55,673 nt of DNA, taken from contig CASEFX010000018.1 of the NCBI GenBank assembly GCA_949287305.1, forward strand, positions 1 through 55,673, given 5' to 3'. Numbering within the stretch: the first letter of the stretch is position 1; the number at the start of each line of letters is the position of its first letter. A program made the translations under genes and the position numbers. This stretch comes from an uncultured Sutterella sp. GTDB lineage: Bacteria > Pseudomonadota > Gammaproteobacteria > Burkholderiales > Burkholderiaceae_F. Of this stretch, positions 1 to 7,373 are shown piece after piece. Below the pieces are notes generated by a model. It searched no databases. It had not been told where the DNA came from and worked only from the letters and a program-made list of their open reading frames with translations.

Positions 1-177
1 CTCTACGAACGTGTGGCGTCTTGGGCCGGCGAACTGACCGTCAAGCAGCTGTTGGATTGGTTTGATTGCGTCGAAAGAGTGAACGTCAGGAACCGACAGG
101 CTCAACATCGCTGGTCCACTGAAACGACCAAGCGCGATCGGACCTTCCTCGACCTCTTCTTCGATCAGGCCCTATGA
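1..177 (+). CDS. C-terminal fragment of an unidentified protein
   Basis: An open frame runs in from the left edge and stops at TGA 175-177, giving the last 58 residues of a protein. The fragment is charged and ends with a Thr-Lys-Arg-Asp stretch followed by an aromatic-rich end (FLDLFFDQAL). I do not recognise the family. Its position beside a tnpB element and a hairpin-rich gap suggests, but does not show, that it is a transposase tail. Confidence 0.5.
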   Translation, partial: LYERVASWAGELTVKQLLDWFDCVERVNVRNRQAQHRWSTETTKRDRTFLDLFFDQAL

Positions 178-489
178 GTGTAGATTCCTCGGCTTTTAGG
201 TTATAAGGCTATCCCGGGAGTTTAGGTTCATGTGTCTTCGAAATCTCCACAAAAAAGAACGGTCGGCATTCGTCGAAATGCCGACCGGTCTTTCCCCCTC
301 GAAAGAGCGGAGAGTGCCTTACTACTCCCCGAACTTTCATGTACAGATGAGCCAAAAGGATAAGCTCAAGTAAGTGCGAAGCCGTCCGAAGAAGCGGCTT
401 CGCACCTGCAGAGCGAACTATATCGCGTCAGCGACCTTTTGTCAAACAAATCTCGCCAAAAGGTCGACAATTTGATGTTTTATCAGACG
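178..489. other. hairpin-rich intergenic gap
   Basis: No plausible gene is seen. The stretch holds three strong perfect stems: 261-270 with 277-286 (10 bp), 374-384 with 395-405 (11 bp, GTGCGAAGCCG) and 432-441 with 457-466 (10 bp, CGACCTTTTG). The left end of the tnpB element follows. The first stem may terminate the upstream gene. The other two lack a T-run and may be remnants of mobile-element ends or parts of a small RNA. Confidence 0.5.
261..293 (+). terminator. terminator-like hairpin
   Basis: A perfect 10-bp stem, GGTCGGCATT with AATGCCGACC, encloses a 6-base loop and is followed by GGTCTTT. The T-run is short, so this is a moderate candidate for the terminator of the gene entering from the left. 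Confidence 0.5.
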
Positions 490-563
490 GGCCGTAAAAC
501 CCTCGCCTTCAGGCGGGGGATATAAGACCCCTCTCGCTCTGCGAGAGAGTAAAATAAAGAATC

Positions 564-1841
564 ATGAAGATTCTCTGCGGCTACAAGTTTGAACTCTACG
601 TCGACAATCCCCTGCGAGCGGCCTTGAGCCGAAACGCGGGGTGTCGGCGTTTCGTGTTCAACAAGGCCTTGGCGCTGCAGAACGAACGACGGAAAGCCGG
701 AGAAACGCTCTTCACCTACAGCGAATTGGCCGCGGAACTGGTTCAATGGAAGAAGGCGGTGGAGACTTCTTTCCTCAAGGAAGCGATGTCCCAGCCCCTT
801 CAGCAGGCACTTCGCGATCTCGACCGGGCGATCAGGGACAGCTTCCGTCCCAAGGACGATCCTGCCAGAAAGGAATGGCCCCGGTTCAAGGCCAAGGACG
901 TAGGCGACGGTTTCCGGATTCCGCAGTTCAAGCCTTCGGACATCGACGACGCCAACGGTAGGGTGAAGCTCCCGAAGATCGGCTGGGTCCGCTACCGCAA
1001 GACGCGTCCCATCGCCTTTCGCAATGCCGACGGCACCTTCACGAAGGGCACCGTCCGGCAGATTCACGTTAACAAAGACTGCGGACGTTGGTTCGTCGTC
1101 TTCACGACCGAGTTCGAGATCGAACCGCCGATGATGAAGTCGGTGGAGGTCGGCATCGACATCGGCGTGGTTCATGCCGTGGCGTTGAGCGACGGCAGGT
1201 TCTTTGACCTCGACACGGACAGGCTCAAGGAAATTGAGAACCGTATCTCCGTGTTGAAGCGAAAGCTCTCGCTCAATGTCTCAGCGAGGAAGAAACTCGC
1301 GGAAAAAGGTCTTGCCGAGCCTTTCGACAAAACCAAACCCGGCCGCAAAAGAAGGCGCCTCAAGGAGCGGATTCAACGCCTCTATCGCCGAATGCGTTGC
1401 ATTCGTCTGGACTTCTACAGAAAAACCGCGCATGCGCTCGCGCAGGAGTACGGCTGCGTGTACGCGGAAGATCTGAAGACGAAGAACATGACGAAAAGCG
1501 CAAAGGGCACGGTCGAGAATCCCGGGAAGAAGGTAAAGCAGAAGTCCGGTCTCAACCGGGCCATTCTGCGGACGGGGTTCTACGGTTTGACTCAGGCGAT
1601 CGCATGGCAGTTGGAAAAGACGGGAGGGATCCTCGAAAAGGTCAATCCAGCCTACACCTCCAGCCTGTGTCCCGTCTGCGGCTGTTGCGACAAGCGCAAC
1701 CGTCCGAAGCAGGCGGTGTTTCACTGCATTGTCTGCGGTCATGATCAAAACGCCGACACCGTCGGCGCAGTGAACGTGTTGAGGAAGGGCCGGACCGGCC
1801 CGAGCGCGCACGTCAACAAGAGCGCATCGCCTGTGCAGTGA
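564..1841 (+). CDS. tnpB: RNA-guided TnpB nuclease (IS200/IS605 family OrfB)
   Basis: A protein of 425 residues, a normal TnpB length. The three split RuvC motifs are intact. GIDIG near residue 199 supplies the first Asp, VYAEDLK near 302 the Glu, and HDQNADTVGAVN near 395 the last Asp. The zinc finger between motifs II and III keeps both Cys pairs (CPVCG and CIVCG, about 368-388). The Arg/Lys-rich middle (about 240-285) fits the RNA-binding wedge/REC region. TnpB proteins of this family use an RNA from the element's right end to cut DNA, which is family knowledge. The catalytic set suggests it is active. The ATG lacks a strong ribosome site. Confidence 0.93.
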   Translation: MKILCGYKFELYVDNPLRAALSRNAGCRRFVFNKALALQNERRKAGETLFTYSELAAELVQWKKAVETSFLKEAMSQPLQQALRDLDRAIRDSFRPKDDPARKEWPRFKAKDVGDGFRIPQFKPSDIDDANGRVKLPKIGWVRYRKTRPIAFRNADGTFTKGTVRQIHVNKDCGRWFVVFTTEFEIEPPMMKSVEVGIDIGVVHAVALSDGRFFDLDTDRLKEIENRISVLKRKLSLNVSARKKLAEKGLAEPFDKTKPGRKRRRLKERIQRLYRRMRCIRLDFYRKTAHALAQEYGCVYAEDLKTKNMTKSAKGTVENPGKKVKQKSGLNRAILRTGFYGLTQAIAWQLEKTGGILEKVNPAYTSSLCPVCGCCDKRNRPKQAVFHCIVCGHDQNADTVGAVNVLRKGRTGPSAHVNKSASPVQ

Positions 1842-1957
1842 GTCGTGGAGTAGCCGTGCCTTTGTACGGAGCTTCAGGGCCATCAGCAGGAACCGTCCTT
1901 TGGACGTCTTTTCGAAGGCTTCCAAAGGAATCCCCGTCCTTCAGGGCGGGGAGGACG
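1700..1957 (+). ncRNA. candidate omega RNA (right-end guide RNA)
   Basis: In IS605-type elements the guide scaffold overlaps the tnpB 3' end and the right-end sequence, and the guide is the flanking DNA just beyond the element. Here the region ends in the right-end hairpin 1932-1951. A guide would read rightward from about 1959 into the 3' end of the reductase gene. The 5' boundary is a guess; position is inferred from the family, not from a transcript. Confidence 0.45.
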
Positions 1958-2743
1958 TCAACGGGCCGAACCGCACTCGACCGTCTGCGCGTGGATGCGC
2001 GAGTGGATGACGCCGAGTTCGGCGAGCCGGGCCGTCGTCTTCTTGACGAATTCGGCGGGACCGGCCACGAAGTAGTCGGCGTCGTCGACGAAGGCGAGGT
2101 CCTTCTGCTGCAGGACGTCGATTTCCCCTTCGACGTCGTAGTGGGCGCGTTCTTCGTTCGTGTCGCGGGGCTTCGAGAAGAAGACGCCGAGCTTGCCGTC
2201 GGGGAAGCGCGAGACGATGTGGCGCAGGGCCGCTTCAAAGGGGAAGTGCTCGCCGTCGACCGTCGAATAGAGCACCGTCACGCTGCGGGACGGGTTTTCC
2301 ACGGCGAGGGCGTCCACCATCGTGAAGACGGGGGCGATGCCGAGGCGGTCGGCGAGGAAGACGACGGGCATCGTTTCCTTCGTATCGATCGTGAATTCGC
2401 CCGTAGGGGCGGAAACTTCGATCACGGCGCCCGTGTGGACTTCTTCCGTGAGATAGCGGCACAGACGCCCTTCGGAGGACGTGTCGCCCGGAATCTTTTC
2501 CACGGCGAAGGTGAGCGTGTTGTCTTCGGGGCTCGACGCGTGCGTGAGCGCGAAGGGGTGCGAAGTAAGGAAGCCCGCTTCCGGAACGGTGGCGCGCACC
2601 GACACGCCCTGGCCGGGGAGATACGGGGTGACGGGACCGGCGTCGGTCGGAAAGAGCGTAAAGCCCGTGACGCCCTTCGAGAGCGTTTCACGACGGACCA
2701 CGCGGAAGCTGCGCCAAGAGGATTGAGTGGAAACGTCTGCCAT
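1958..2743 (-). CDS. flavohemoglobin-type FAD/NAD(P)H reductase domain protein (no globin)
   Basis: A 261-residue stand-alone protein resembling the C-terminal oxidoreductase half of flavohemoglobins: an FAD-binding beta-barrel (residues about 1-110) followed by an NAD-binding half (about 120-255). Several signature positions are altered. The flavin motif reads SHPFALTHAS instead of RxYS, the nucleotide motif reads DRLGIAP instead of GGIGxTP, and the late Cys-Gly-Pro motif reads VAGP. The fold is clear but cofactor use may differ. The start has an excellent site (AGGAGGAA). The stop codon 1958-1960 overlaps the right end of the tnpB element, so the original last codons may have been replaced. 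Confidence 0.75.
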   Translation of the reverse strand: MADVSTQSSWRSFRVVRRETLSKGVTGFTLFPTDAGPVTPYLPGQGVSVRATVPEAGFLTSHPFALTHASSPEDNTLTFAVEKIPGDTSSEGRLCRYLTEEVHTGAVIEVSAPTGEFTIDTKETMPVVFLADRLGIAPVFTMVDALAVENPSRSVTVLYSTVDGEHFPFEAALRHIVSRFPDGKLGVFFSKPRDTNEERAHYDVEGEIDVLQQKDLAFVDDADYFVAGPAEFVKKTTARLAELGVIHSRIHAQTVECGSAR

Positions 2744-2890
2744 GATTTGTTCCTCCTAAGAAGTTTTTGGGAAGCCACGCATGCAAAGCGCTTTCGGATC
2801 GAACGTTCGCTTTGCGGCGCGTTCTCCATATCTCTATGCTACACCTTCAAAAGGCGGGAAATACAGCGTTTTCAGTAGGGAAAAAACGAA

Positions 2891-2911
2891 CGCCCCGGGG
2901 AAGCCGGGGCG
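2891..2911 (-). terminator. intrinsic terminator of lpxH
   Basis: A perfect 8-bp stem (CGCCCCGG with CCGGGGCG, loop of 5) is followed on the minus strand by a T-rich stretch (TTCGTTTTTTCCC). It lies about 25 bases past the lpxH stop. Confidence 0.85.
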
Positions 2912-2934
2912 TGGAAGACGCGGAAACGCCTGCG

Positions 2935-3720
2935 TCAGAACATCTTGATTTGCGGACGGCCGTTCTCAAGGAAGGTGATGCAGCCCGAGCGTCCGCCGCC
3001 CTTGGCGTCGTCGAGTTCCCAGTCGGGGATGACCCAGCGCTCGATGGCGCCCGCGACGTGCGCCATGGGCTTGTGCGTGTGGCCGTGGATCACGCAGTCG
3101 ACGCCGAAGGCGCGCGCCGATTCGGCGACGGCGGTCTCGACCACGTCCATTTCGGCTTCGGTCTTGACGGTCTTGTCGCCTTCGCTCTGCGAGCGGGCGT
3201 TCGTCGCCATCGCCATGCGTTCGGCGACGGACTTGGAGAGCGCCATGCGCTGCCACTGGGGATTGCGGACCATGGCGCGGAAGGCCTGGTATTCCTTGTC
3301 GCGCAGACACCATTCGTCGCCGTGCGAGAGGAGGACGTCGCGGCCCTTGATGTTCACCTTCACCTGCGGGGCGAGGAGTTCGGCGCCGCAGGCGCGCGCG
3401 AAGTCTTCGCCCAACATCACGTCGCGGTTTCCCGGCATGATGAGGAGGCGGTGCCCGAGGCTCGAGTAGAGCTTGAGCTGCGCGATGATGGGTTCGGCTG
3501 CCGCCATGGCGTCGTCGCCGATCCAGAAGTCAAAGAGGTCGCCGAGGATGACGAGTTCGGAGTAGTGCGGGGCGACGTCCTTCATGAAGCGGAAGAACCC
3601 CATGATCGTGGCGGGCTTCTTCGTCGTGAGGTGGAGGTCGGAAATGAGAACCGGATTTTCAAGCGGGGCGGGTTCGGTGATGCCCGCTTCGGCCGGGACC
3701 TTTTTGATCTGTTCGGTCAT
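2935..3720 (-). CDS. lpxH: UDP-2,3-diacylglucosamine diphosphatase LpxH
   Basis: Cytoplasmic metallophosphatase of lipid A synthesis, converting UDP-2,3-diacylglucosamine to lipid X and UMP. All calcineurin-like metal motifs are visible: SDLHL (28-32), GDLFD (60-64), GNRD (97-100), LSHGDEW (131-137) and HGHTHKP near the C-terminus. Length is 261 residues, slightly longer than the E. coli enzyme because of about 22 extra N-terminal residues. The frame is open further upstream to 4029, but the ATG at 3720 places the first beta strand correctly; its ribosome site is weak. The presence of lpxH agrees with a Gram-negative host. Confidence 0.93.
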   Translation of the reverse strand: MTEQIKKVPAEAGITEPAPLENPVLISDLHLTTKKPATIMGFFRFMKDVAPHYSELVILGDLFDFWIGDDAMAAAEPIIAQLKLYSSLGHRLLIMPGNRDVMLGEDFARACGAELLAPQVKVNIKGRDVLLSHGDEWCLRDKEYQAFRAMVRNPQWQRMALSKSVAERMAMATNARSQSEGDKTVKTEAEMDVVETAVAESARAFGVDCVIHGHTHKPMAHVAGAIERWVIPDWELDDAKGGGRSGCITFLENGRPQIKMF

Positions 3721-3934
3721 GAATCTTTGTCCGTGATGAGGAAAAAGGGGGCGCGCGTGCCGCGCCCGAAAGCACGGAACGTATTGTAGCGGTTCGCCGC
3801 CGTCGAAAGGAGGCGAAGGGGCGTCCCGAAGCGGTTCCGCCCCGTGCGCCGTGTGCAGGAAATCACCGATGCCAAGGCATGGTGCATTCGTTAAGATTGC
3901 CTTCAGACTCAGACCCCCGAAAAAGGAGACCTCT

Positions 3935-4273
3935 ATGAAACACACGCTCGCGATCGTCCTCTTGGGCGCGATTTTTGCGGCCGGCAGCGTTTCCGCCGCC
4001 GACTTCGGTGCGGACCGCCACGGCGCCAAGGGCGTGGCCTGCGCCTCCTGCCACGGTGAAAAGAACGAAGTCGCCTATCCGTCGATCGAACAGTGCTCGA
4101 AGTGCCACAACCCGGCCGACATGGAAAAGAAGACGAAGGACATGAAGCCTTCGAATCCGCACACGTCGCCGCACTACGGCAATCAGCTCGACTGCGTGAA
4201 CTGCCACGTCCAGCACGGCGAAACCGTGAACTTCTGCGACCAGTGCCACACCTTCGGCTTCAAGGTGCCGTAA
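3935..4273 (+). CDS. periplasmic tetraheme cytochrome c (c3/flavocytochrome heme-domain type)
   Basis: A 112-residue protein with a Sec signal peptide (about residues 1-22, ending VSA) and four CxxCH heme sites (CASCH, CSKCH, CVNCH, CDQCH), with extra histidines available as second heme ligands. Size and spacing match the small tetraheme cytochromes and the N-terminal heme domain of flavocytochrome c fumarate reductases. It probably shuttles electrons from a membrane quinol dehydrogenase to periplasmic reductases. No reductase partner lies next to it. The start follows a clear AAAGGAG site, and a strong terminator follows, so it is a single-gene transcript. Heme attachment needs a c-type maturation system not present in this window. 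Confidence 0.9.
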   Translation: MKHTLAIVLLGAIFAAGSVSAADFGADRHGAKGVACASCHGEKNEVAYPSIEQCSKCHNPADMEKKTKDMKPSNPHTSPHYGNQLDCVNCHVQHGETVNFCDQCHTFGFKVP

Positions 4274-4299
4274 CCGTCGCCTGACGCGAACCCATGCAA

Positions 4300-4338
4300 A
4301 AGGGCGCGACCGAAACCGTTCGGCGCGCCCTTGATTTT
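4300..4338 (+). terminator. intrinsic terminator after the cytochrome gene
   Basis: A 9-bp perfect stem (AAGGGCGCG at 4300-4308 with CGCGCCCTT at 4324-4332) is followed by GATTTTTT. It could also serve the minus-strand operon that ends at 4363. Confidence 0.88.
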
Positions 4339-4362
4339 TTCCGTTGTTCGCGGCGGTCGTCG

Positions 4363-5661
4363 TCAGAGCACGGCGCTCCAGTCGATGGGCGCGTGAAAGA
4401 CCGTTTCCGGGGCGTTCTGCGTGGCGGGGACGAGCAGGGTCTCCGCATGGAGACACATGCGCTTCGCGGGCGCCGCGCGCCAGGGGGCGTAGAGGGGATC
4501 GCCCAGAATCGGGGCGCCGAGTCCCAGCGCCGCGTGAAGACGCAGCTGATGCGTGCGGCCCGTGACGGGCCGGAAGACGACTTCGGAGAGGGTTCCGAAC
4601 TGCGGATGCTCGCGAACGCGCTCGATGCGGTAGTGCGTTTCCGCGGGACGGCCCGAGGGGAGTGAGCACTGACGCGGCCGATCGAGGGGATTGAGCGCGA
4701 GCGGAAGTTTGATCACGCCCTCTTCGGGGTGGTGCTGCCGCACGTCGCCCGCGAGGAGCGCGCGGTAGGTCTTTTTGGCGCGCCCCTGCGCGAAATGCTG
4801 CGAGAGTTCCCGCTGGGTTTCCTCGGTCTTCGCGTAGAGAATGAGGCCCGAGGTGTCCATGTCGAGGCGGTGCACGACGTAGGGTTCGATTCCGGTCACG
4901 CGCGTGAGGCGCGTGGGGAGGTCGTCCCCCGTCTTGCCAGGCACCGAAAGGAGGCCCGCGGGCTTGTCAAAGACCATGGCGTCGGCCGTTTCGCCCACGA
5001 AGACCGCGTCGGGCACGGGGACGACGGGCGCCTTTTCGCTCCATTCGGGGAAGGGCGACGTGAGGCGGTTCCAGATGGGCAGGGTCACCGCTTCGGGGGC
5101 GACGGGCTGATTGTGCCGGCGAACGTCTCCGACGGGCGAAGCGCCGATCCAAAGTTCCAACGCCGTCACCGGGCGCATGCGCACGTGGCGCGCGGCCGAG
5201 AGCATGCGAACGAGGGGATCCTCCGCGGCGCGCAAAAAGGCGCCCCGCAGAAAGGAGCGGTTCGGAAGACGCTGCTGCGTCTCGGGAGTGCGGGCGAGAT
5301 AGGGCTTGGCGAGCGAGGCGAGCGACACTTCGCCTTCCGCACCGGGGAAGGTCGAGCAGGCGGCGCAGCGCGAATAGACGTCGTCTCTGTGCGAGAGGAA
5401 GTGAAAGAGTTCGTCAAGCGACTTCGTCTCCTCCCGAAACCAGGTCACGAACCCCCAGGTGCGGTTCGATTCGTCGCGCGCCACGAGGAGTCCGAAGCGC
5501 CCCGAGGGACCGACGGGCGAAGCGTCGGGAAGGGCCCGCACGAGAAGCGACCGCGCGAGCCGCACGAGCGTCGGATCGGGCGAGCCCCGATAGAGGCGCT
5601 CGGTCGTGGCGGGTGAGGCGCAAAAGCCTTCGAGGTCGAACTGTACGATGGGTGCGAGCAT
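4363..5661 (-). CDS. RluA-family pseudouridine synthase with N-terminal extension
   Basis: 432 residues. The C-terminal half (from about residue 215) is a pseudouridine synthase with the RluA motif HRLDMDTSGL (264-273), catalytic Asp being D267, and the later RTHQLRLH motif. It would isomerise uridines in rRNA or tRNA. The first about 205 residues are an extension containing GRFGLLVARDE and GFVTWFREE. This resembles the long RluA-like proteins of some gammaproteobacteria. A Cys pair (C99, C102) lies in the extension. The start at 5661 has an AAGGA site. It sits 26 bases after the ketosynthase-dehydratase gene and is probably the last gene of that operon. The exact RNA target cannot be told. 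Confidence 0.85.
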   Translation of the reverse strand: MLAPIVQFDLEGFCASPATTERLYRGSPDPTLVRLARSLLVRALPDASPVGPSGRFGLLVARDESNRTWGFVTWFREETKSLDELFHFLSHRDDVYSRCAACSTFPGAEGEVSLASLAKPYLARTPETQQRLPNRSFLRGAFLRAAEDPLVRMLSAARHVRMRPVTALELWIGASPVGDVRRHNQPVAPEAVTLPIWNRLTSPFPEWSEKAPVVPVPDAVFVGETADAMVFDKPAGLLSVPGKTGDDLPTRLTRVTGIEPYVVHRLDMDTSGLILYAKTEETQRELSQHFAQGRAKKTYRALLAGDVRQHHPEEGVIKLPLALNPLDRPRQCSLPSGRPAETHYRIERVREHPQFGTLSEVVFRPVTGRTHQLRLHAALGLGAPILGDPLYAPWRAAPAKRMCLHAETLLVPATQNAPETVFHAPIDWSAVL

Positions 5662-5687
5662 GAAATCCTTGTGGTGCGGTTCAAAAA

Positions 5688-7358
5688 TCAGCGCCCGGGG
5701 GCGGAAAAGGGAAGTTTCCCCTTGGGTTGATAAACGGTGAGGACGGCCTCGGCGGCGGGAACGGGCCCGTCGTCCGTCAACCATTCTACTCGGGCCGAGA
5801 ACTGACGCAGGCCGTCGTCGGAATGAAAGACCTCTTCGACCTTCGTGAGGAAGGTGCTCTCCGCCGGATAGAAGGGGCGCGCAAACGTGAGGCGCCGGCA
5901 GCCGAGCAGCAGTCCGATCTTCGGAGCGGTTCCGCCCGCGCGGTTCGCCGCGCCGGCGTAGAGTCCGATCGTCTGGGCCATCACTTCGATCAGGCCCGTC
6001 GCGGGAAAGCCGTCGCGCGTCATCATGATGTGGTTGGCCGGAACCGTGAAGCGGCCCGAGGCCGAAGGCGTGCGGCCTTCTTCAAAGACGACTTCGTCGA
6101 TTTCGGTCATGAAGCGCATCGGAGGCTTTTGCGCGAGGAGTTCGTCTGTCGTCCAACCGCGCTCGGGCGGACGCGTTCTCGTGAGAACGAGCGAGACGTT
6201 GTTGCCGCCGAAGGCGAAGGCGTTCGCGAGCACGGTCTTGAGGACGGGGACGTCGGAAGTTTCCGTAACGGGACGAAGTCCGAGCTCCGCAATTTCCGGA
6301 TCGAGCGTCGCGTCCTCCGCCTTGCGAAGCGCGAGGGGAGGCTTGGCGTCGCCCGAAAGCAGCAACGCCGCGACGGCCGCGTTCATGGCGGCCGCGCCCG
6401 CGAGCTGATGCCCGACGGAGCGCTTGAGGCTGACGCTGAGCGGTTGCTCGCGAGAGCCCGCAAAGAGTTTGGCGAGGGCCTTCGCTTCGGCAAGGTCGTT
6501 TTGTTTGGTTGCGGTGCCGTGAAGGAGGACGAGGTCGACGTCCCCGGGCTTAACTTCCGCGCGGGAAAGCGCCTTGGCCATCGCTTCGAAGGCGCCGCGT
6601 CCTTCGGGATGCGGGGCGGAGAGGTGATGCGCGTCGCTCGTTTCGCCCCAGCCCGAGAGCGCGCAGAGCGCCGGAACGCCGCCGAGCGTCGGCTTCGTCG
6701 AGAGCAAAAAGAGGGCGCCCCCTTCCCCCAAATGCAGCCCCGAGCGCTCTGCAGCAAGCGGCTTCGAGCGCACCTCGCTTTGCGCGCCGAGCGCGTGAAA
6801 GCCAGCGTCTGTGAAGGGGTTGCGGACGTCCATGCCGCCCGCGAGGGCGTACTCCACGTCCCCCGTGAGAAGGCGTCTCGCGGCTTCGCACAGGGCCTTC
6901 CCCGACGCCGTGCAGGCGGTCGAAATCGTGAGGTCGGGGCCCGAAGCGCCGATCGAGCGCGCGAGCTGCGCGGAAACTTTGCCGAGTTCGAGGGGCGCGC
7001 GCAGGGTTTCGTCCGCGTTGCCCCGTTTGGCCTCGTCGAGCGCTTCGTTGAGGCCCGAGGTGGCGTTTCCAAGAACGACGCAAAGCGAAGCGAGCACTTC
7101 CTTGCGAATTTCCTCGTCAAGTCCCGAAAGAATCTCTTCGGCGGCGTCGCGAACGAGCAGAAAGCCGCGCGTCACGGGTTCGGGCGAGACGTCTTTTCCC
7201 CAACGGGCGGCGAGCCGTTCGAAATCCGCGTCCGAACGTCCGGGCGCGTCGGCGACGGGCGTTTCGGGAAAGGGTTCGGGATCGGCGAGGCGCGAGAGCG
7301 TGCGCTCGGAATCCGTCCCGAGCGCCGAGCGAAGCGCAATGCGGTGAATGTAGATCAT
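5688..7358 (-). CDS. beta-ketoacyl-ACP synthase fused to a hot-dog dehydratase domain
   Basis: 556 residues. Residues 1 to about 395 form a thiolase-fold ketosynthase with the Cys-His-His triad: C149 in STACTAS, H280 in HGTATKQND, H317 in KRSVGH, plus the FAFGGNN loop (381-387). Residues about 405-550 form a hot-dog domain with the IEVMAQTIGLYAG helix typical of ACP dehydratases of the ApeP/FabA-like kind. The chain would condense and dehydrate acyl-ACP intermediates in one polypeptide. That pairing occurs as separate enzymes in aryl polyene clusters, but none of the other genes of such a cluster is nearby. The start is 15 bases past the DUF3592-like stop with an AGGA site, so the genes are co-transcribed. 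Confidence 0.82.
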   Translation of the reverse strand: MIYIHRIALRSALGTDSERTLSRLADPEPFPETPVADAPGRSDADFERLAARWGKDVSPEPVTRGFLLVRDAAEEILSGLDEEIRKEVLASLCVVLGNATSGLNEALDEAKRGNADETLRAPLELGKVSAQLARSIGASGPDLTISTACTASGKALCEAARRLLTGDVEYALAGGMDVRNPFTDAGFHALGAQSEVRSKPLAAERSGLHLGEGGALFLLSTKPTLGGVPALCALSGWGETSDAHHLSAPHPEGRGAFEAMAKALSRAEVKPGDVDLVLLHGTATKQNDLAEAKALAKLFAGSREQPLSVSLKRSVGHQLAGAAAMNAAVAALLLSGDAKPPLALRKAEDATLDPEIAELGLRPVTETSDVPVLKTVLANAFAFGGNNVSLVLTRTRPPERGWTTDELLAQKPPMRFMTEIDEVVFEEGRTPSASGRFTVPANHIMMTRDGFPATGLIEVMAQTIGLYAGAANRAGGTAPKIGLLLGCRRLTFARPFYPAESTFLTKVEEVFHSDDGLRQFSARVEWLTDDGPVPAAEAVLTVYQPKGKLPFSAPGR

Positions 7359-7373
7359 GGCGGCGTCCTATTT

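Larger units (their letters stand above)
490..1958 (+). mobile_element. IS605-type single-gene tnpB element
   Basis: The element has subterminal hairpins at both ends sharing the same TTCA loop. The left end (about 500-519) pairs CCCTCGCC with GGCGGGGG. The right end (1932-1951) pairs CCCCGTCC with GGGCGGGG and is followed by AGGACGTCA, the usual context of IS605/IS1341 right ends. A second left hairpin (531-537 with 541-547) precedes tnpB. No tnpA (Y1 transposase) is present, so any movement would depend on a TnpA supplied elsewhere. The exact outer boundaries are estimates. Confidence 0.75.
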
